Positions 26,054 to 35,293 of a stretch of DNA of 64,000 nt are shown in pieces. The first letter of the stretch is position 1. Every line of letters starts with the position of its first letter. Position numbers and translations under genes: made by a program. The stretch comes from Humitalea sp050632385 (GTDB lineage: Bacteria > Pseudomonadota > Alphaproteobacteria > Acetobacterales > Acetobacteraceae). The stretch lies in contig NZ_CP192599.1 of NCBI RefSeq assembly GCF_050632385.1, positions 496,001 to 560,000 of the forward strand, written 5' to 3'. The notes beneath the pieces were generated by a model, which saw nothing but the letters and a program-made list of their open reading frames with translations, did no database searches and was not told where the DNA came from.

Positions 26054-27175
26054 TTACACCGCATCCAGCCGCAGGATTCGCCCGCGTGGCTCATCCGTCA
26101 GGATCAGCAACCGCCCATCGGCGCCCTGCACGACCTGGCGGAAGCGGATCTTGTCCCACAGCAGTCGTTCTTCGGCGGTGATGCGGTCGCCCTCCATGGC
26201 CAGCCGCACGAGGCCGGGCGGGTTCAGGCAGGCGAGGAACAGGCTGCCGCGCCAGCCGGGGATGGCGTTGCTGGTACAGAAGGCGATGCCGGAGGGGCTG
26301 ATCGCGGGCACCCAGACCCGGGCCGGGTCTTCAAAGCCCGGGCGGCTGGTGTCCGGGCTGATCTGGGTGCCGTTGTAGTTGCGGCCGTGGGTGACCAGCG
26401 GCCAGCCGTAATTGGCGCCGGGGCGCAGGATGTTGATTTCATCGCCGCCGAGGGGCCCGAACTCCGCTTCGAACATCGTGCCGGTGGCGGGGTGCAGGGC
26501 CATGCCCTGGGGGTTGCGGTGGCCCAGGGTGTAGATTTCCGCACGTGCCCCTGGCTGGCCCACAAAAGGGTTTTGCGGGGCTGGCGCGCCGTCGCGGGTC
26601 AGGCGCAGCACCTTGCCCGCCAGATCGTCCAGCCGCTGTGCCCGGCCGGGGGTGATGAAGCGGTCACCGACGCCGAGGTACAACAGCCCATCCGCGCCAA
26701 AGGCCATGCGCCCGCCGTAGTGGTTGCGGCCTTGCGCCTGGGCGGGGGTCGCATCCAGCAGCGGGGTCACGTCGGTCAGTGCGGCCGCATCGGGCGCCAG
26801 GCGCGCGCGGACCAGGCGGGTGACGGCGCCGCCTTGCAGCATCGCCGCCTGGGTCAGGTAGATCTCGCGGCTACGGGCGAAATCCGGCGCCAGCAGCACG
26901 TCCAGCAGCCCGCCCTGGCCCTGCGCCACGACATCGGGCACCCCGGCCAGGGGCGCCGAGACGGTGCCATCGGGACCGATGACGCGCAGCCGGCCGGGCC
27001 GTTCGGTGACCAGCAGTCGCCCATCGGGCAGCACGGCGGCGCCCCAGGGGTTCTGCAGCCCGGTCGCCAGGGTCGCGACGCGGAAGGTCGCGGCCTGGGA
27101 CCTGTGGACTTCCTGCGCCCGCGCGACAAAGGGGGCCGCGAGCGCGGCCCCGATCGCCAGGCGGCGAGAGATCAT
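26054..27175 (-). CDS. PQQ-dependent soluble aldose dehydrogenase-like protein (Gdh-B/YliI family)
   Basis: 373 residues with a signal peptide (MISRRLAIGAALAAPFVARAQ) and a six-bladed beta-propeller related to E. coli YliI. Seen: LQNPWGAAVLPDGRLLVTERPGRL, GGRMAFGADGLLYLGVGDR, TLGHRNPQGMALHP, and GDEINILRPGANYGWP; the His and Arg residues that bind PQQ in this family lie in these segments. Probably oxidises sugars in the periplasm, with PQQ made elsewhere. Next to trxA (ten-base gap), same strand. Confidence 0.88.
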   Translation of the reverse strand: MISRRLAIGAALAAPFVARAQEVHRSQAATFRVATLATGLQNPWGAAVLPDGRLLVTERPGRLRVIGPDGTVSAPLAGVPDVVAQGQGGLLDVLLAPDFARSREIYLTQAAMLQGGAVTRLVRARLAPDAAALTDVTPLLDATPAQAQGRNHYGGRMAFGADGLLYLGVGDRFITPGRAQRLDDLAGKVLRLTRDGAPAPQNPFVGQPGARAEIYTLGHRNPQGMALHPATGTMFEAEFGPLGGDEINILRPGANYGWPLVTHGRNYNGTQISPDTSRPGFEDPARVWVPAISPSGIAFCTSNAIPGWRGSLFLACLNPPGLVRLAMEGDRITAEERLLWDKIRFRQVVQGADGRLLILTDEPRGRILRLDAV

Positions 27176-27185
27176 CGGTGAGAGA

Positions 27186-27518
27186 TCAACTGCCGAGCGC
27201 GCCCGCCAGCCATTCCTTCATCTGCGCCCGCGGCATGGCGCCGACCTTGGTCGCGATCGGCTTGCCGTCGCGGAACAGGATCATCGTGGGGATGCCGCGC
27301 ACGGCGTATTCGTTGGGGGTCATCGGGTTTTCGTCGATATCCACCTTCGCGACCGTCAGGCGGCCGGCGTATTCGGTGGCGATCTCTTCCAGGATCGGGG
27401 CGACGGCGCGGCAGGGGCCGCACCATTCGGCCCAGAAATCCACCAGCACGGGGCCGCTGCTTTCGATCACGTCCTGCTTGAAGGTCTCGTCGGTCACGGG
27501 CTTGGTCATGTCGCTCAT
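27186..27518 (-). CDS. trxA: Thioredoxin
   Basis: 110 residues with the redox motif WCGPC (Cys33, Cys36), the preceding VLVDFWAEW, the buried Asp, cis-Pro in RGIPTMILF and the Gly-containing C-terminal region. Cytoplasmic disulfide reductase, electron donor to ribonucleotide reductase and others. A second ATG three codons in is an alternative start. Close to accD-folC, as in related genomes, but separated from folC by the BLUF and PQQ-enzyme genes. Confidence 0.95.
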   Translation of the reverse strand: MSDMTKPVTDETFKQDVIESSGPVLVDFWAEWCGPCRAVAPILEEIATEYAGRLTVAKVDIDENPMTPNEYAVRGIPTMILFRDGKPIATKVGAMPRAQMKEWLAGALGS

Positions 27519-27754
27519 CGCGGCTTGGTCCTGTCGGGCCGGGGGCGGGAGGACCCCCTTGGGACAGAAGGTCGTGTCGCGGGGCGCCGCGGTCAAGCAC
27601 AGTTGCGTCAGGGCGGTGTCGTGGCGTTTGCCATGTGCCCACCGCATGGCCGGGCGGGGCGGGCGACGCCACGGGTTCCGCCCGCCCGCGCCGCGTGGTA
27701 GGCGCGGCCCCATCCACCGGCTTGCCCGGCCCCCCACCCGCGATAGGTTCCCCG

Positions 27755-28255
27755 ATGTCCGACACCCAGCCGCCCGCCGCGACATCCAACGGCGCGGCAA
27801 CCCCGACCGGCGACGCGCCCCTGCCGCTGTTGATGAACCTGCAATACACCCGCGACCTGTCGTTCGAGGTTCCGGGCGCCCCGGAAATCTTCACGACCAT
27901 TCGCGAACAGCCCCGCATCGACCTGTCGCTGGACGTGCAGGCCCGCCCGCTGCCGGGGGGCAATGTCTATGAGGTTTCCCTGCAGATCCGCGCCGACGCC
28001 AAGGTGGGTGAGACGGTCTGCTTCATCGCCGAACTGGCCTATTGCGGCATCTTCACCGTGAACATCGCGCAGGAGATGCTGGAGCCGTTGCTCCTGGTCG
28101 AATGCCCGCGGCTGCTGTTCCCCTTCGCCCGCAATATCCTGGCCGATGTGACGCGCGACGGCGGCTTCCCGCCGGTGCTGCTGGCGCCGATCGACTTCGT
28201 GGCGCTGTGGCAGTCCCGCCGTGGCCAGGGCGCGGCGCCGGTCGCCAACGCCTGA
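27755..28255 (+). CDS. secB: Protein-export chaperone SecB
   Basis: 166 residues; keeps preproteins unfolded and hands them to SecA. Recognised by YTRDLSFEVPGAP, VYEVSLQIRADA, CFIAELAYCGIFTV and ECPRLLFPFARNILADVTRDGGFPPV, the core of all SecB proteins. The N-terminal 20 residues are low-complexity. Divergent from trxA with a 236-base gap that should hold both promoters. Confidence 0.95.
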   Translation: MSDTQPPAATSNGAATPTGDAPLPLLMNLQYTRDLSFEVPGAPEIFTTIREQPRIDLSLDVQARPLPGGNVYEVSLQIRADAKVGETVCFIAELAYCGIFTVNIAQEMLEPLLLVECPRLLFPFARNILADVTRDGGFPPVLLAPIDFVALWQSRRGQGAAPVANA

Positions 28256-28265
28256 TTTTGTCGCG

Positions 28266-29456
28266 GTGACGCGGCCCGCGGCCGCAGGGCCGCAGGACAC
28301 CCCAGCGGCCGCAGGGCCGCAAAACCTTCCCGTGGCCGCGAGGCCGCAAAAGGTTATCGAAGTCGCGCATATCGACTTCGCGATGCTGCATTTCCTGATG
28401 CCGCTGATGCGCGGCGCCAGGGCACGCGGGCATGAGGTCATTGGCGTCTGCGCCGAGGGCCCCTTGCTGGCCGGACCCCGCGCCGAAGGGTTTCGCATCA
28501 TCGGCGCCCCCATGGTCCGCAGCCTGAACCCGGTGGCGCAATTCCGCGCCGCGGTCTGGCTGTGGCGGTTCTTCCGGGCGGAAAAGCCCGACCTGGTGCA
28601 TGGGCATTTCCCGATTTCCGCGCTGCTGGCCCGCGTGGTCGCGCGCCTCGCGGGTGTGCCGCGCGTCGCCTACACGGGCCATGGCTTCCTGTTCAATCAG
28701 CCGGGGCCTGCCTGGCGGCGCTATCTGTCGCTGGTCCTGGAATGGATCGGGGGGCGCGCGACCGATGTGTTCCTGACGGTGGGGGAGGAGGAGGCGGCCG
28801 ATGCCCGGCGCCTCGGCATCGCGCGCGATGCCATCGCCATCGGCAATGGCCGCGACCCCGCGCGATACCGCCCCGATCCCGTGGCCCGCGCGGCGATTCG
28901 CGGCGAACTCGGCGCCCCGCCCGAGGCCTGCGTCATCATCGCCGTCTCCCGCCTCGTGCGGCACAAGGGGCTGGTCGAGTTGCTGGGGGCGATGGAGCAG
29001 GTGCCGGGCGCCATCCTCTGGGTCGTCGGCGAACGCCTGGCTTCCGACCATGGCGAGGATCTGGAGCCGGTTCTGGACCAGGCCCAGGCGACGCTTGGGT
29101 CGCGCTTCGTCCGGCTGGGCTATCGCAGCGACGTGCCGGCGCTGCTGGCGGCGGCCGATGTCTTCTGCCTGCCATCCTATTTCGAGGGCCTGCCGATGGG
29201 CGTGATCGAGGCCATGCTGACCGGCCTGCCCGTGGTCGCGACCGATATCCGTGGCTGCCGCGAACAGGTGGTGCCGGAGGAGACCGGCTTGCTGGTCCCG
29301 GCCATGCAGACCGCCCCCCTGGCCGCCGCCCTGGCCCGGCTGGCCGCCGACCCGGATCTGCGGGCCCGCATGGGCGCCGCCGGCCGCGCCATCGCGCTCG
29401 ACCGCTTCGACGAGGTCCGCGTGACCGCGCGGACCCTGGACCTGCTTGGCCTCTGA
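28266..29456 (+). CDS. GT4-family glycosyltransferase
   Basis: About 396 residues with the GT-B fold: N-terminal domain (HIDFAMLHFLMPLMRGARARGHEVIGV) and the C-terminal nucleotide-sugar domain with VSRLVRHKG and PSYFEGLPMGVIEAMLTGLPVVATD, including the EX7E pair. Likely adds a sugar to an envelope polysaccharide or lipid; substrate unknown. Homologous sequence begins around KVIEVAHIDF; the preceding ~27 residues come from three 27-base repeats. GTG 28266 is chosen, 10 bases after the secB stop; GTG 28221 inside secB is also possible. Confidence 0.88.
   Translation: MTRPAAAGPQDTPAAAGPQNLPVAARPQKVIEVAHIDFAMLHFLMPLMRGARARGHEVIGVCAEGPLLAGPRAEGFRIIGAPMVRSLNPVAQFRAAVWLWRFFRAEKPDLVHGHFPISALLARVVARLAGVPRVAYTGHGFLFNQPGPAWRRYLSLVLEWIGGRATDVFLTVGEEEAADARRLGIARDAIAIGNGRDPARYRPDPVARAAIRGELGAPPEACVIIAVSRLVRHKGLVELLGAMEQVPGAILWVVGERLASDHGEDLEPVLDQAQATLGSRFVRLGYRSDVPALLAAADVFCLPSYFEGLPMGVIEAMLTGLPVVATDIRGCREQVVPEETGLLVPAMQTAPLAAALARLAADPDLRARMGAAGRAIALDRFDEVRVTARTLDLLGL
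28275..28355 (+). repeat. Three tandem 27-bp repeats, hairpin-forming, at the glycosyltransferase 5' end
   Basis: Period exactly 27 bases (units begin 28275, 28302, 28329). The core GCGGCCGCAGGGCCGCA contains GCGGCC/GGCCGC arms, so each unit can form a short hairpin. The units encode PAAAGPQDT, PAAAGPQNL and PVAARPQKV. The third unit is the most diverged. Confidence 0.85.
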
Positions 29457-29491
29457 GCCTATCCCGCCCCCGCCAGACCCCGAGGTTTCCT

Positions 29492-31069
29492 ATGACCGAC
29501 ATCATTTCCCCCAAGCGCGCGCTGATCTCCGTTTCCGACAAGACCGGCCTGATCGACTTCGCGCGGTTCCTGGCGGCGCGCGGGGTGGAAATCCTGTCCA
29601 CCGGCGGCACGGCCAAGGCGCTGCGTGAGGCGGGGGTGCCGGTCATCGATGTCTCCGACCACACGGGCTTTCCGGAAATCCTGGATGGTCGCGTCAAGAC
29701 GCTGGTGCCGCAGGTGCATGGCGGGTTGTTGGGGCGGCGGGACCTGCCCGAACACGTGGCGCAGATGGACGAACACAAGATCGCGCCGATCGACCTGCTG
29801 GCGGTGAACCTCTACCCCTTCGAGGCGACGGTCGCGGCGGGCGGCGATTTCGATGCCTGCATCGAGAATATCGACATCGGCGGCCCCGCCATGATCCGCA
29901 GCGCGGCGAAGAACCACGCCCATGTCGCTGTGCTGACCGAGCCGCAGCATTTTGCCGAAGCGCAGGCGGAGATGGAGAGCCTGGGCGGGCTGTCGCTCGG
30001 CACCCGTCGTCGCCTCGCGGTCGCGGCCTTTGGGCGGACGGCGACTTATGATGGTGCGATCACGCGCTGGTTCTCGGCGCAGAATGGCCAGGCGTTTCCG
30101 GCGCGACTGGCGATCCCGGGCTTGTTGAAGCAGGGCCTGCGCTATGGCGAGAACCCGCACCAGCAGGCGGCGGTCTACGACGACGGCACCGGGCGGCGTG
30201 GGGTGGTCTCGGCGCAGCAGATCCAGGGCAAGGAATTGTCGTTCAACAATCTGAACGACACCGATGCGGCGATCGAGGCCGTGGCCGAATTCGACCAGCC
30301 CGCCATCGTCATCGTCAAGCACGCCAACCCCTGCGGCGTCGCCATCGGCGCCGATCTGGCGGCGGCCTGGGATGCGGCGCTGCGCTGCGATCCCGTTTCC
30401 GCCTTTGGTGGCATCATCGCCGCCAACCGGATTTTGGACGGGGCGGCGGCGGAGAAAATGGCGGCGATCTTTTCCGAGGTCGTGATCGCGCCGGATGCCG
30501 ATGACGATGCGCGGAAGATTTTTGGCAAGAAGAAGAACCTGCGCTTGCTGCTGACCGGCGGGTTGCCCGATCCGGCGGCGCCCGGCCTGTCCTTCCGCAG
30601 CATCGCAGGTGGGTTTTTGGCGCAGTCGCGCGATGCGGGCCGCGTGACGGAAGCCGATCTGAAGATCGTGACCCAGCGCGCGCCGACGGCCGAGGAACTG
30701 GACGACCTGTTGTTCGCCTTCCGCGTCTGCAAGCACGTCAAGTCCAACGCCATCGTCTATGCCAAGCACGGCGCCACCGTCGGCATCGGCGCGGGGCAGA
30801 TGAGCCGCGTGGACAGCGCCCGCATCGCCGCCTGGAAGTCGGAGGAAGCGGCCAAGGCCGCCGGCAGCGACGTGCCGCTGGCGCGCGGGTCGGTGGTGGC
30901 GTCGGACGCCTTCTTCCCCTTCGCCGATGGCTTGCAGGCCGCGGCGGCGGCGGGGGCGACGGCGGTGATCCAGCCAGGCGGGTCGATGCGCGACAATGAG
31001 GTGATCGCGGCGGCGGATGCGGCCGGGCTTGCCATGGTGATGACGGGCATGCGCCACTTCCGGCATTGA
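29492..31069 (+). CDS. purH: Bifunctional AICAR formyltransferase / IMP cyclohydrolase
   Basis: 525 residues; the last two steps of purine synthesis. The N-terminal IMP cyclohydrolase (MGS-like) domain shows ALISVSDKTGLIDFA, STGGTAKAL and DHTGFPEILDGRVKTL. The C-terminal transformylase has LRYGENPHQQAA, QGKELSFNNLNDTDAA, VKHANPCGVA and FRVCKHVKSNAIVYAK. Start preceded by GAGG eight bases upstream. Its stop overlaps the rmuC TTG start by four bases. Confidence 0.97.
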   Translation: MTDIISPKRALISVSDKTGLIDFARFLAARGVEILSTGGTAKALREAGVPVIDVSDHTGFPEILDGRVKTLVPQVHGGLLGRRDLPEHVAQMDEHKIAPIDLLAVNLYPFEATVAAGGDFDACIENIDIGGPAMIRSAAKNHAHVAVLTEPQHFAEAQAEMESLGGLSLGTRRRLAVAAFGRTATYDGAITRWFSAQNGQAFPARLAIPGLLKQGLRYGENPHQQAAVYDDGTGRRGVVSAQQIQGKELSFNNLNDTDAAIEAVAEFDQPAIVIVKHANPCGVAIGADLAAAWDAALRCDPVSAFGGIIAANRILDGAAAEKMAAIFSEVVIAPDADDDARKIFGKKKNLRLLLTGGLPDPAAPGLSFRSIAGGFLAQSRDAGRVTEADLKIVTQRAPTAEELDDLLFAFRVCKHVKSNAIVYAKHGATVGIGAGQMSRVDSARIAAWKSEEAAKAAGSDVPLARGSVVASDAFFPFADGLQAAAAAGATAVIQPGGSMRDNEVIAAADAAGLAMVMTGMRHFRH

Positions 31070-32319
31070 ACGACCTAACCCTCCCGATTCTCGCTATTGC
31101 CGCCGCCGTCGTGGCGGTGGTGCTGCTGGCCGCCATGCTGCTGCACCCGCGCGGTGACGGGGCGGCGGCGCTGCTGCAATCCGTCGTCGCGGCACAGGCG
31201 CAGCAGGCGGAACGGCTCGCCGGGTTGCTGCCGGCGGTGGAATCCGTCCTCGCGGCGCAATCCCTGGCCATGGCGGATCGTGCCCGTGCGGATAGCGCCG
31301 CGCTGAATGATCGTGTCGCCCAGGCCACCTCCACCATGACCGATGCGCTGCTGGCCCAGGCCAAGGCCGTCGGGGAGGCCGTGGCGAAACAGAACGAGCG
31401 GCTGGACGCGCAGGACGCCAGACTGGCCGAACGGCTGGCGGCGCAGAACGAGGGTTTGGCGCAAGCCCTGGCCGGCCAGACGGAAAAGGTCGGCCGGCAA
31501 TTGACCGACCAGATGACCACGGCCCAGGCGACCGCGGCGGCCATCACCGAACGCCTGGCCGTCATCGACGCCGCCCGCACGAATATCGAGGCCCTGGGCG
31601 CGCAGGTCGGCTCGCTGTCGGCGATCCTGTCCAACAAGCAGACGCGCGGCGCCTTCGGAGAGGTGCAACTGCGTTCGCTGCTGGAGGACCGTCTTCCACC
31701 AGGCGGCTTCGACTGGCAATTCACCCTCTCCACCGGGGTGCGCGCCGATTGCCGCATCAACCTGCCGTTTCCGCCCGGCCCGATCGTGGTGGACAGCAAG
31801 TTCCCATTGGAGGGTTGGCAGGCCGTCCAGGGCAATGACGACCCCATCGCGCTGCGCGTCTTCGCCGCCAGCGTCCGCAAGCATGTCGATGACATCGCCA
31901 AGAAATACATCCTGCCCGGGGAGACGGCGGATGGCGCGGTGCTCTTCCTGCCGTCGGAAGCCGTTTATGCCGACCTGCACATGCGCCTGCCGGAATTGAT
32001 GGAGGAGTCGAACCGGCGCCGGGTCTACGTCGTGTCGCCGACCACGCTCTGGGCGGTGCTCGGCACCATGCGCGCGCTGATGCAGGATGTGCGCGTCAGG
32101 GCCGAGACGCGGAAGATCCAGGACGCGGTCGGCACCCTCGTGGTCGATGTCGGGCGTCTGGAATTGCGCGTGGGCGAGTTGCGCCGGCATTTCGACCAGG
32201 CGCACCGGGACATCGGACAGATCGAGATCAGCACCAGCAAGATCGCCCGCACGGGCGAACGCATCGCCGCCGTCGAACTGGACGAGGCGCTGCCCGCTGT
32301 CCTGCCGCCGCCGCAATGA
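31066..32319 (+). CDS. rmuC: RmuC-family DNA recombination protein
   Basis: 417 residues. N-terminal transmembrane helix, a long Ala/Gln/Glu-rich coiled coil (about residues 40-190), then the RmuC nuclease-like domain beginning SNKQTRGAFGEVQLRSLLED, with DCRINLP, VVDSKFPLEGW and LFLPSEAVYADL. RmuC limits inversions at short inverted repeats in E. coli, which is of interest given the palindromes in this window. TTG start overlapping the purH stop (TTGA). Confidence 0.9.
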   Translation: MNDLTLPILAIAAAVVAVVLLAAMLLHPRGDGAAALLQSVVAAQAQQAERLAGLLPAVESVLAAQSLAMADRARADSAALNDRVAQATSTMTDALLAQAKAVGEAVAKQNERLDAQDARLAERLAAQNEGLAQALAGQTEKVGRQLTDQMTTAQATAAAITERLAVIDAARTNIEALGAQVGSLSAILSNKQTRGAFGEVQLRSLLEDRLPPGGFDWQFTLSTGVRADCRINLPFPPGPIVVDSKFPLEGWQAVQGNDDPIALRVFAASVRKHVDDIAKKYILPGETADGAVLFLPSEAVYADLHMRLPELMEESNRRRVYVVSPTTLWAVLGTMRALMQDVRVRAETRKIQDAVGTLVVDVGRLELRVGELRRHFDQAHRDIGQIEISTSKIARTGERIAAVELDEALPAVLPPPQ

Positions 32320-33554
32320 GCGCGTTGCAGGCCCAGTCCCTTGCGGGCCTGCTGGCCCTGGCCGGGCTCGCTTGGGTTATCGGCGGCTGTGGCCGTGTGT
32401 CCTGGCGCATCCTGGTCGCGGGGCTCGGCGGGCAATTGCTGCTGGGCGCAGCGCTACTGCACCTGCCGCCGCTGCGGGCCGCCTTTGCCGCCATCGGCCG
32501 GGCGGTCGATGGGCTGGCGGTCGCGACCCGGGCCGGCACGGCGCTGGTGTTTGGCTACCTGGGCGGCGCGCCGCCACCCTTTGAAGTCCTGCGGCCTGGG
32601 GCGGATTTCGTGCTGTTCTTCCAGGCCTTGCCGCTGATCCTGGTGGTCGGGGCGCTGTCGGCGGTGCTGTATCACTGGCGCATCCTGCCGCTGGTGGTCG
32701 GTGCCATCTCCCGCGCCGTGCGCGCCGCATTTGGCTTGTCAGGGGCGGCGGGGTTGTCGGTCGCGGCCAATGTCTTCGTCGGCATGGTGGAAGCCCCCTT
32801 GCTGATCCGCCCCTGGCTGGCCGGGCTGTCGCGGCCGGAATTATTCGTGGTCATGGTCGCGGGGCTGGCGACGATCAGCGGCAATATGCTGGTGGTCTAT
32901 GCGATGATGATCAGCCAGGTCGTGCCGGATGCGGCGGGGCAGTTGCTGGCGGCATCGCTGATCGCGACCCCGGCGGCGGTGCTGGCGGCCCTGCTGATGG
33001 TGCCGGGCGCGACGACGCAGGCCACGCCCGATCCGGTGCCGCCACGGCTGTATGAGAGCACCCTGGATGCGCTGCTGAAGGGCATTTCCGATGGGCTGAC
33101 CCTGATGCTGAGCATCATGGCGGCGCTGGTCGTGTTCGTGGCCCTGGTGGCGCTGGGCAACATGATCCTGGAACCGCTGACCGGCCTGACCTTGCAGACC
33201 GTCGCCGGCTGGGTGTTCCGCCCCCTGGCGCTGGCGATGGGCGTGCCCTGGGCCGAAAGCGGGATTGTCGGCGCCAGCCTGGGCACGAAGATCGTGGTCA
33301 ACGAGTTCGTCGCCTATCTGGAGATGGCGACCAGCGGCGGCCTGGGGCTGACGCCGCGTTCGCGGCTGATCCTGACCTATGCGCTCTGTGGCTTCACCAA
33401 TTTCGCCTCGCTCGGGATCATGCTGGCGGGGATGGGGGCGATGTGCCCGGAACGGCGCGCGGATATTTTGGCGCTGGGGCCGCGGTCGCTGCTGGCGGCG
33501 GCGATCGCCTGCTGCATGGCGGGGGCGACCGTGGGGGTGCTGACGGCGCCGTAG
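32316..33554 (+). CDS. Concentrative nucleoside transporter (CNT/NupC family)
   Basis: 412-residue inner-membrane symporter with about ten transmembrane helices. CNT landmarks: EAPLLIRPWLAGLSRPELFVVM, LATISGNMLVVYAMMI (in place of the usual GSVLAAY), LLAASLIATPAA, LGTKIVVNEFVAY and CGFTNFASLGI. Imports nucleosides with protons or sodium. Third gene of a coupled purH-rmuC-transporter unit (ATGA overlap with rmuC), linking purine synthesis and salvage. Confidence 0.88.
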   Translation: MSALQAQSLAGLLALAGLAWVIGGCGRVSWRILVAGLGGQLLLGAALLHLPPLRAAFAAIGRAVDGLAVATRAGTALVFGYLGGAPPPFEVLRPGADFVLFFQALPLILVVGALSAVLYHWRILPLVVGAISRAVRAAFGLSGAAGLSVAANVFVGMVEAPLLIRPWLAGLSRPELFVVMVAGLATISGNMLVVYAMMISQVVPDAAGQLLAASLIATPAAVLAALLMVPGATTQATPDPVPPRLYESTLDALLKGISDGLTLMLSIMAALVVFVALVALGNMILEPLTGLTLQTVAGWVFRPLALAMGVPWAESGIVGASLGTKIVVNEFVAYLEMATSGGLGLTPRSRLILTYALCGFTNFASLGIMLAGMGAMCPERRADILALGPRSLLAAAIACCMAGATVGVLTAP

Positions 33555-33590
33555 GGCATTGGCGATGAGGACCTCGCCTGGCCTCAGATT

Positions 33591-34217
33591 TCATCCCGTT
33601 CGCGCGGCGCGGGCGATCCTGTCGGTGACCGCGTCGCCGTGGAACAGGCGTGGGCGATAGTCCTGCGGGTCGCCAAAAATCTTGGCCGGGTCAATGCGCC
33701 CGGCAAGTCCTTGGCCGGGACGCGGTTCGCTGCGGAACTCGAAATGCAGATGCGGGTAGCGCGGAAACTCTTTGGCATTTCCGGTCATGCCGGACTCGGC
33801 GACGGCCTCGCCGCCCTTGACGAATTGTCCTGGCGCGACGGTCACCTTTGAAAGATGGGCATAGGCCGCGAAGATCTGAGCCGGCGCATTAGGCAGTCCG
33901 AGTAACCGCAGGACCAGAACCTGCCCATAGTCTTTCGATTCATAGACTTTCGCGACCCATCCTCCAGACACTGCAAAGCAGATGGTCCCGCTCATCGCGA
34001 AAAAATCCCACCCTTGATGCACACGTGCCCCGCCGGCACGGACATGCCCGAACGTCGCACTCTTCCATGACGCCAGATGCCCGGCCGATTTCGGGAACCT
34101 GAGGTCGAAGATGATGTCATCCTCTCGTAGGACGGGCTCCGCCAGGGGCATGAACAAACAAGCCTTGGAAAAGCTGGAAAGGGTCTTCGCCAAGCCCTCA
34201 AGAACGAAAAATGGCAT
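33591..34217 (-). CDS. M23-family metallopeptidase of atypical base composition
   Basis: 208 residues. The zinc-ligand motifs are present: VHQGWDFFA (His, Asp) and YPHLHFEF (HxH), with a VAPGQFVKGGEAVAESGMTG segment between, so a peptidoglycan hydrolase is likely. No clear signal peptide or membrane helix is seen, unlike most M23 enzymes. The start at 34217 is set by GGAGG five bases upstream, among three closely spaced ATGs. GC content is visibly lower than its neighbours (for example 30 of 60 bases at 33901-33960), suggesting recent acquisition. It lies downstream of recR on the same strand. Confidence 0.85.
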   Translation of the reverse strand: MPFFVLEGLAKTLSSFSKACLFMPLAEPVLREDDIIFDLRFPKSAGHLASWKSATFGHVRAGGARVHQGWDFFAMSGTICFAVSGGWVAKVYESKDYGQVLVLRLLGLPNAPAQIFAAYAHLSKVTVAPGQFVKGGEAVAESGMTGNAKEFPRYPHLHFEFRSEPRPGQGLAGRIDPAKIFGDPQDYRPRLFHGDAVTDRIARAARTG

Positions 34218-34288
34218 CGCAACCTCCATCATCGTAAGATGAGGATCATTGCAACCTCGTCCTGAATCAAGCGCCGTCTTGCCTCCGC

Positions 34289-34906
34289 CTAAACCTCCCG
34301 CCGTGCGCGCCAGGCCGCCGCCAGCGTGCCCTCGTCCAGCACATCCAGCGCACCGCCCATGGGCACGCCCTGCGCCAGGCGGGTGACGCGCACCCCGGCC
34401 CCGCGCAGCGCGTCGGCCACCACATGTCCGGTCGCGGCGCCATCCACGGTGGCGGGCAGGGCCAGGATCACCTCCTCCACCCCGCCGGCCGCGACCCGGT
34501 CCTGCAACGGCCGGATCGCCAGATCCTCCGGCCCAATCCCGCCCAGCGCCGACAGCACGCCGCCCAGCACGTGATAGACGCCGCGATGCGCATGGGCCCG
34601 TTCCAGCGCCCAAAGGTCCGCGACCCCCTCCACCACGCAGACCAGGTGCCGGTCGCGGTGGGTGTCGGTGCAGATGTGGCAGGGGCTCTGGCTGTCGAGG
34701 TTGCCGCAGGTTTCGCAGGGCACCACCGCCTCGGCCGCCGCCATCAGCGCATCGGCCAGGGGGCGCATCAGCCGGTCCGGTTCGGTCAGCATCCGCAGCA
34801 CCGCGCGCCGGGCGCTGCGCCGGCCATAGCCCGGCATGCGGCCGAGCAGGGCGATCAGCCGCTCGATCGGATCGTTGACAAGAATAGGGGGAAGCGGCGG
34901 CGCCAT
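34289..34906 (-). CDS. recR: Recombination mediator protein RecR
   Basis: 205 residues; acts with RecF and RecO to load RecA at gaps. Seen: helix-hairpin-helix (LLGRMPGYGRRSARRA), the four-Cys zinc finger (CETCGNLDSQSPCHIC), and the Toprim domain (VVEGVADLWALER, YHVLGGVLSALGGIGPEDL). ATG 34906 is chosen over a TTG six codons earlier. dnaX and the YbaB gene, usual neighbours, are not here. Confidence 0.95.
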   Translation of the reverse strand: MAPPLPPILVNDPIERLIALLGRMPGYGRRSARRAVLRMLTEPDRLMRPLADALMAAAEAVVPCETCGNLDSQSPCHICTDTHRDRHLVCVVEGVADLWALERAHAHRGVYHVLGGVLSALGGIGPEDLAIRPLQDRVAAGGVEEVILALPATVDGAATGHVVADALRGAGVRVTRLAQGVPMGGALDVLDEGTLAAAWRARREV

Positions 34907-35027
34907 GACCCCGCATAGCGCCAAGCCAAACTTTCGGAAACCTTATCATGCCTTTGCATTGCCATCTTCACGCCATTTCATGGCACAGTTCACCCCGCAG
35001 CCTCACGCTGGAAGAAGGAGCAAGCCC

Positions 35028-35219
35028 ATGTCGCAGATCTGGACCCGCAGCCTGCTCCACGCGCTGATGATGTCGGGCGCGGCTGCCCTGGCCGAAACGC
35101 CGGCGGTGGCGGGGCAACCCGTCGCCGACCGGCCGCTGGCGGTCTGGCAGGACCCGACGCCGGCACCCGAACCCAACCCCCTGCATGAGGGGTTCCGCGC
35201 GCCGTCGAAATCGGGATAG
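35028..35219 (+). CDS. Hypothetical small exported protein
   Basis: 63 residues. A strong ribosome binding site (GAAGGAG) lies eight bases before the ATG. The N-terminus (MSQIWTRSLLHALMMSGAAALAETPAVAG) looks like a signal peptide; the rest is Pro-rich. No family recognised. It sits in the divergent gap between recR and argD. Confidence 0.5.
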   Translation: MSQIWTRSLLHALMMSGAAALAETPAVAGQPVADRPLAVWQDPTPAPEPNPLHEGFRAPSKSG

Positions 35220-35293
35220 TCTCGCGCCCTCCGCGGCGGCCGGCGCGGATTTCGTGCCGGCGCATGCGGAGACAACACGACGGAACCGATGCT

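Noticed and set aside
28275..28355. A short CRISPR-like direct repeat array
   Set aside because: Period is a fixed 27 bases with no unique spacers, it is in frame with a gene, and no cas genes are near.
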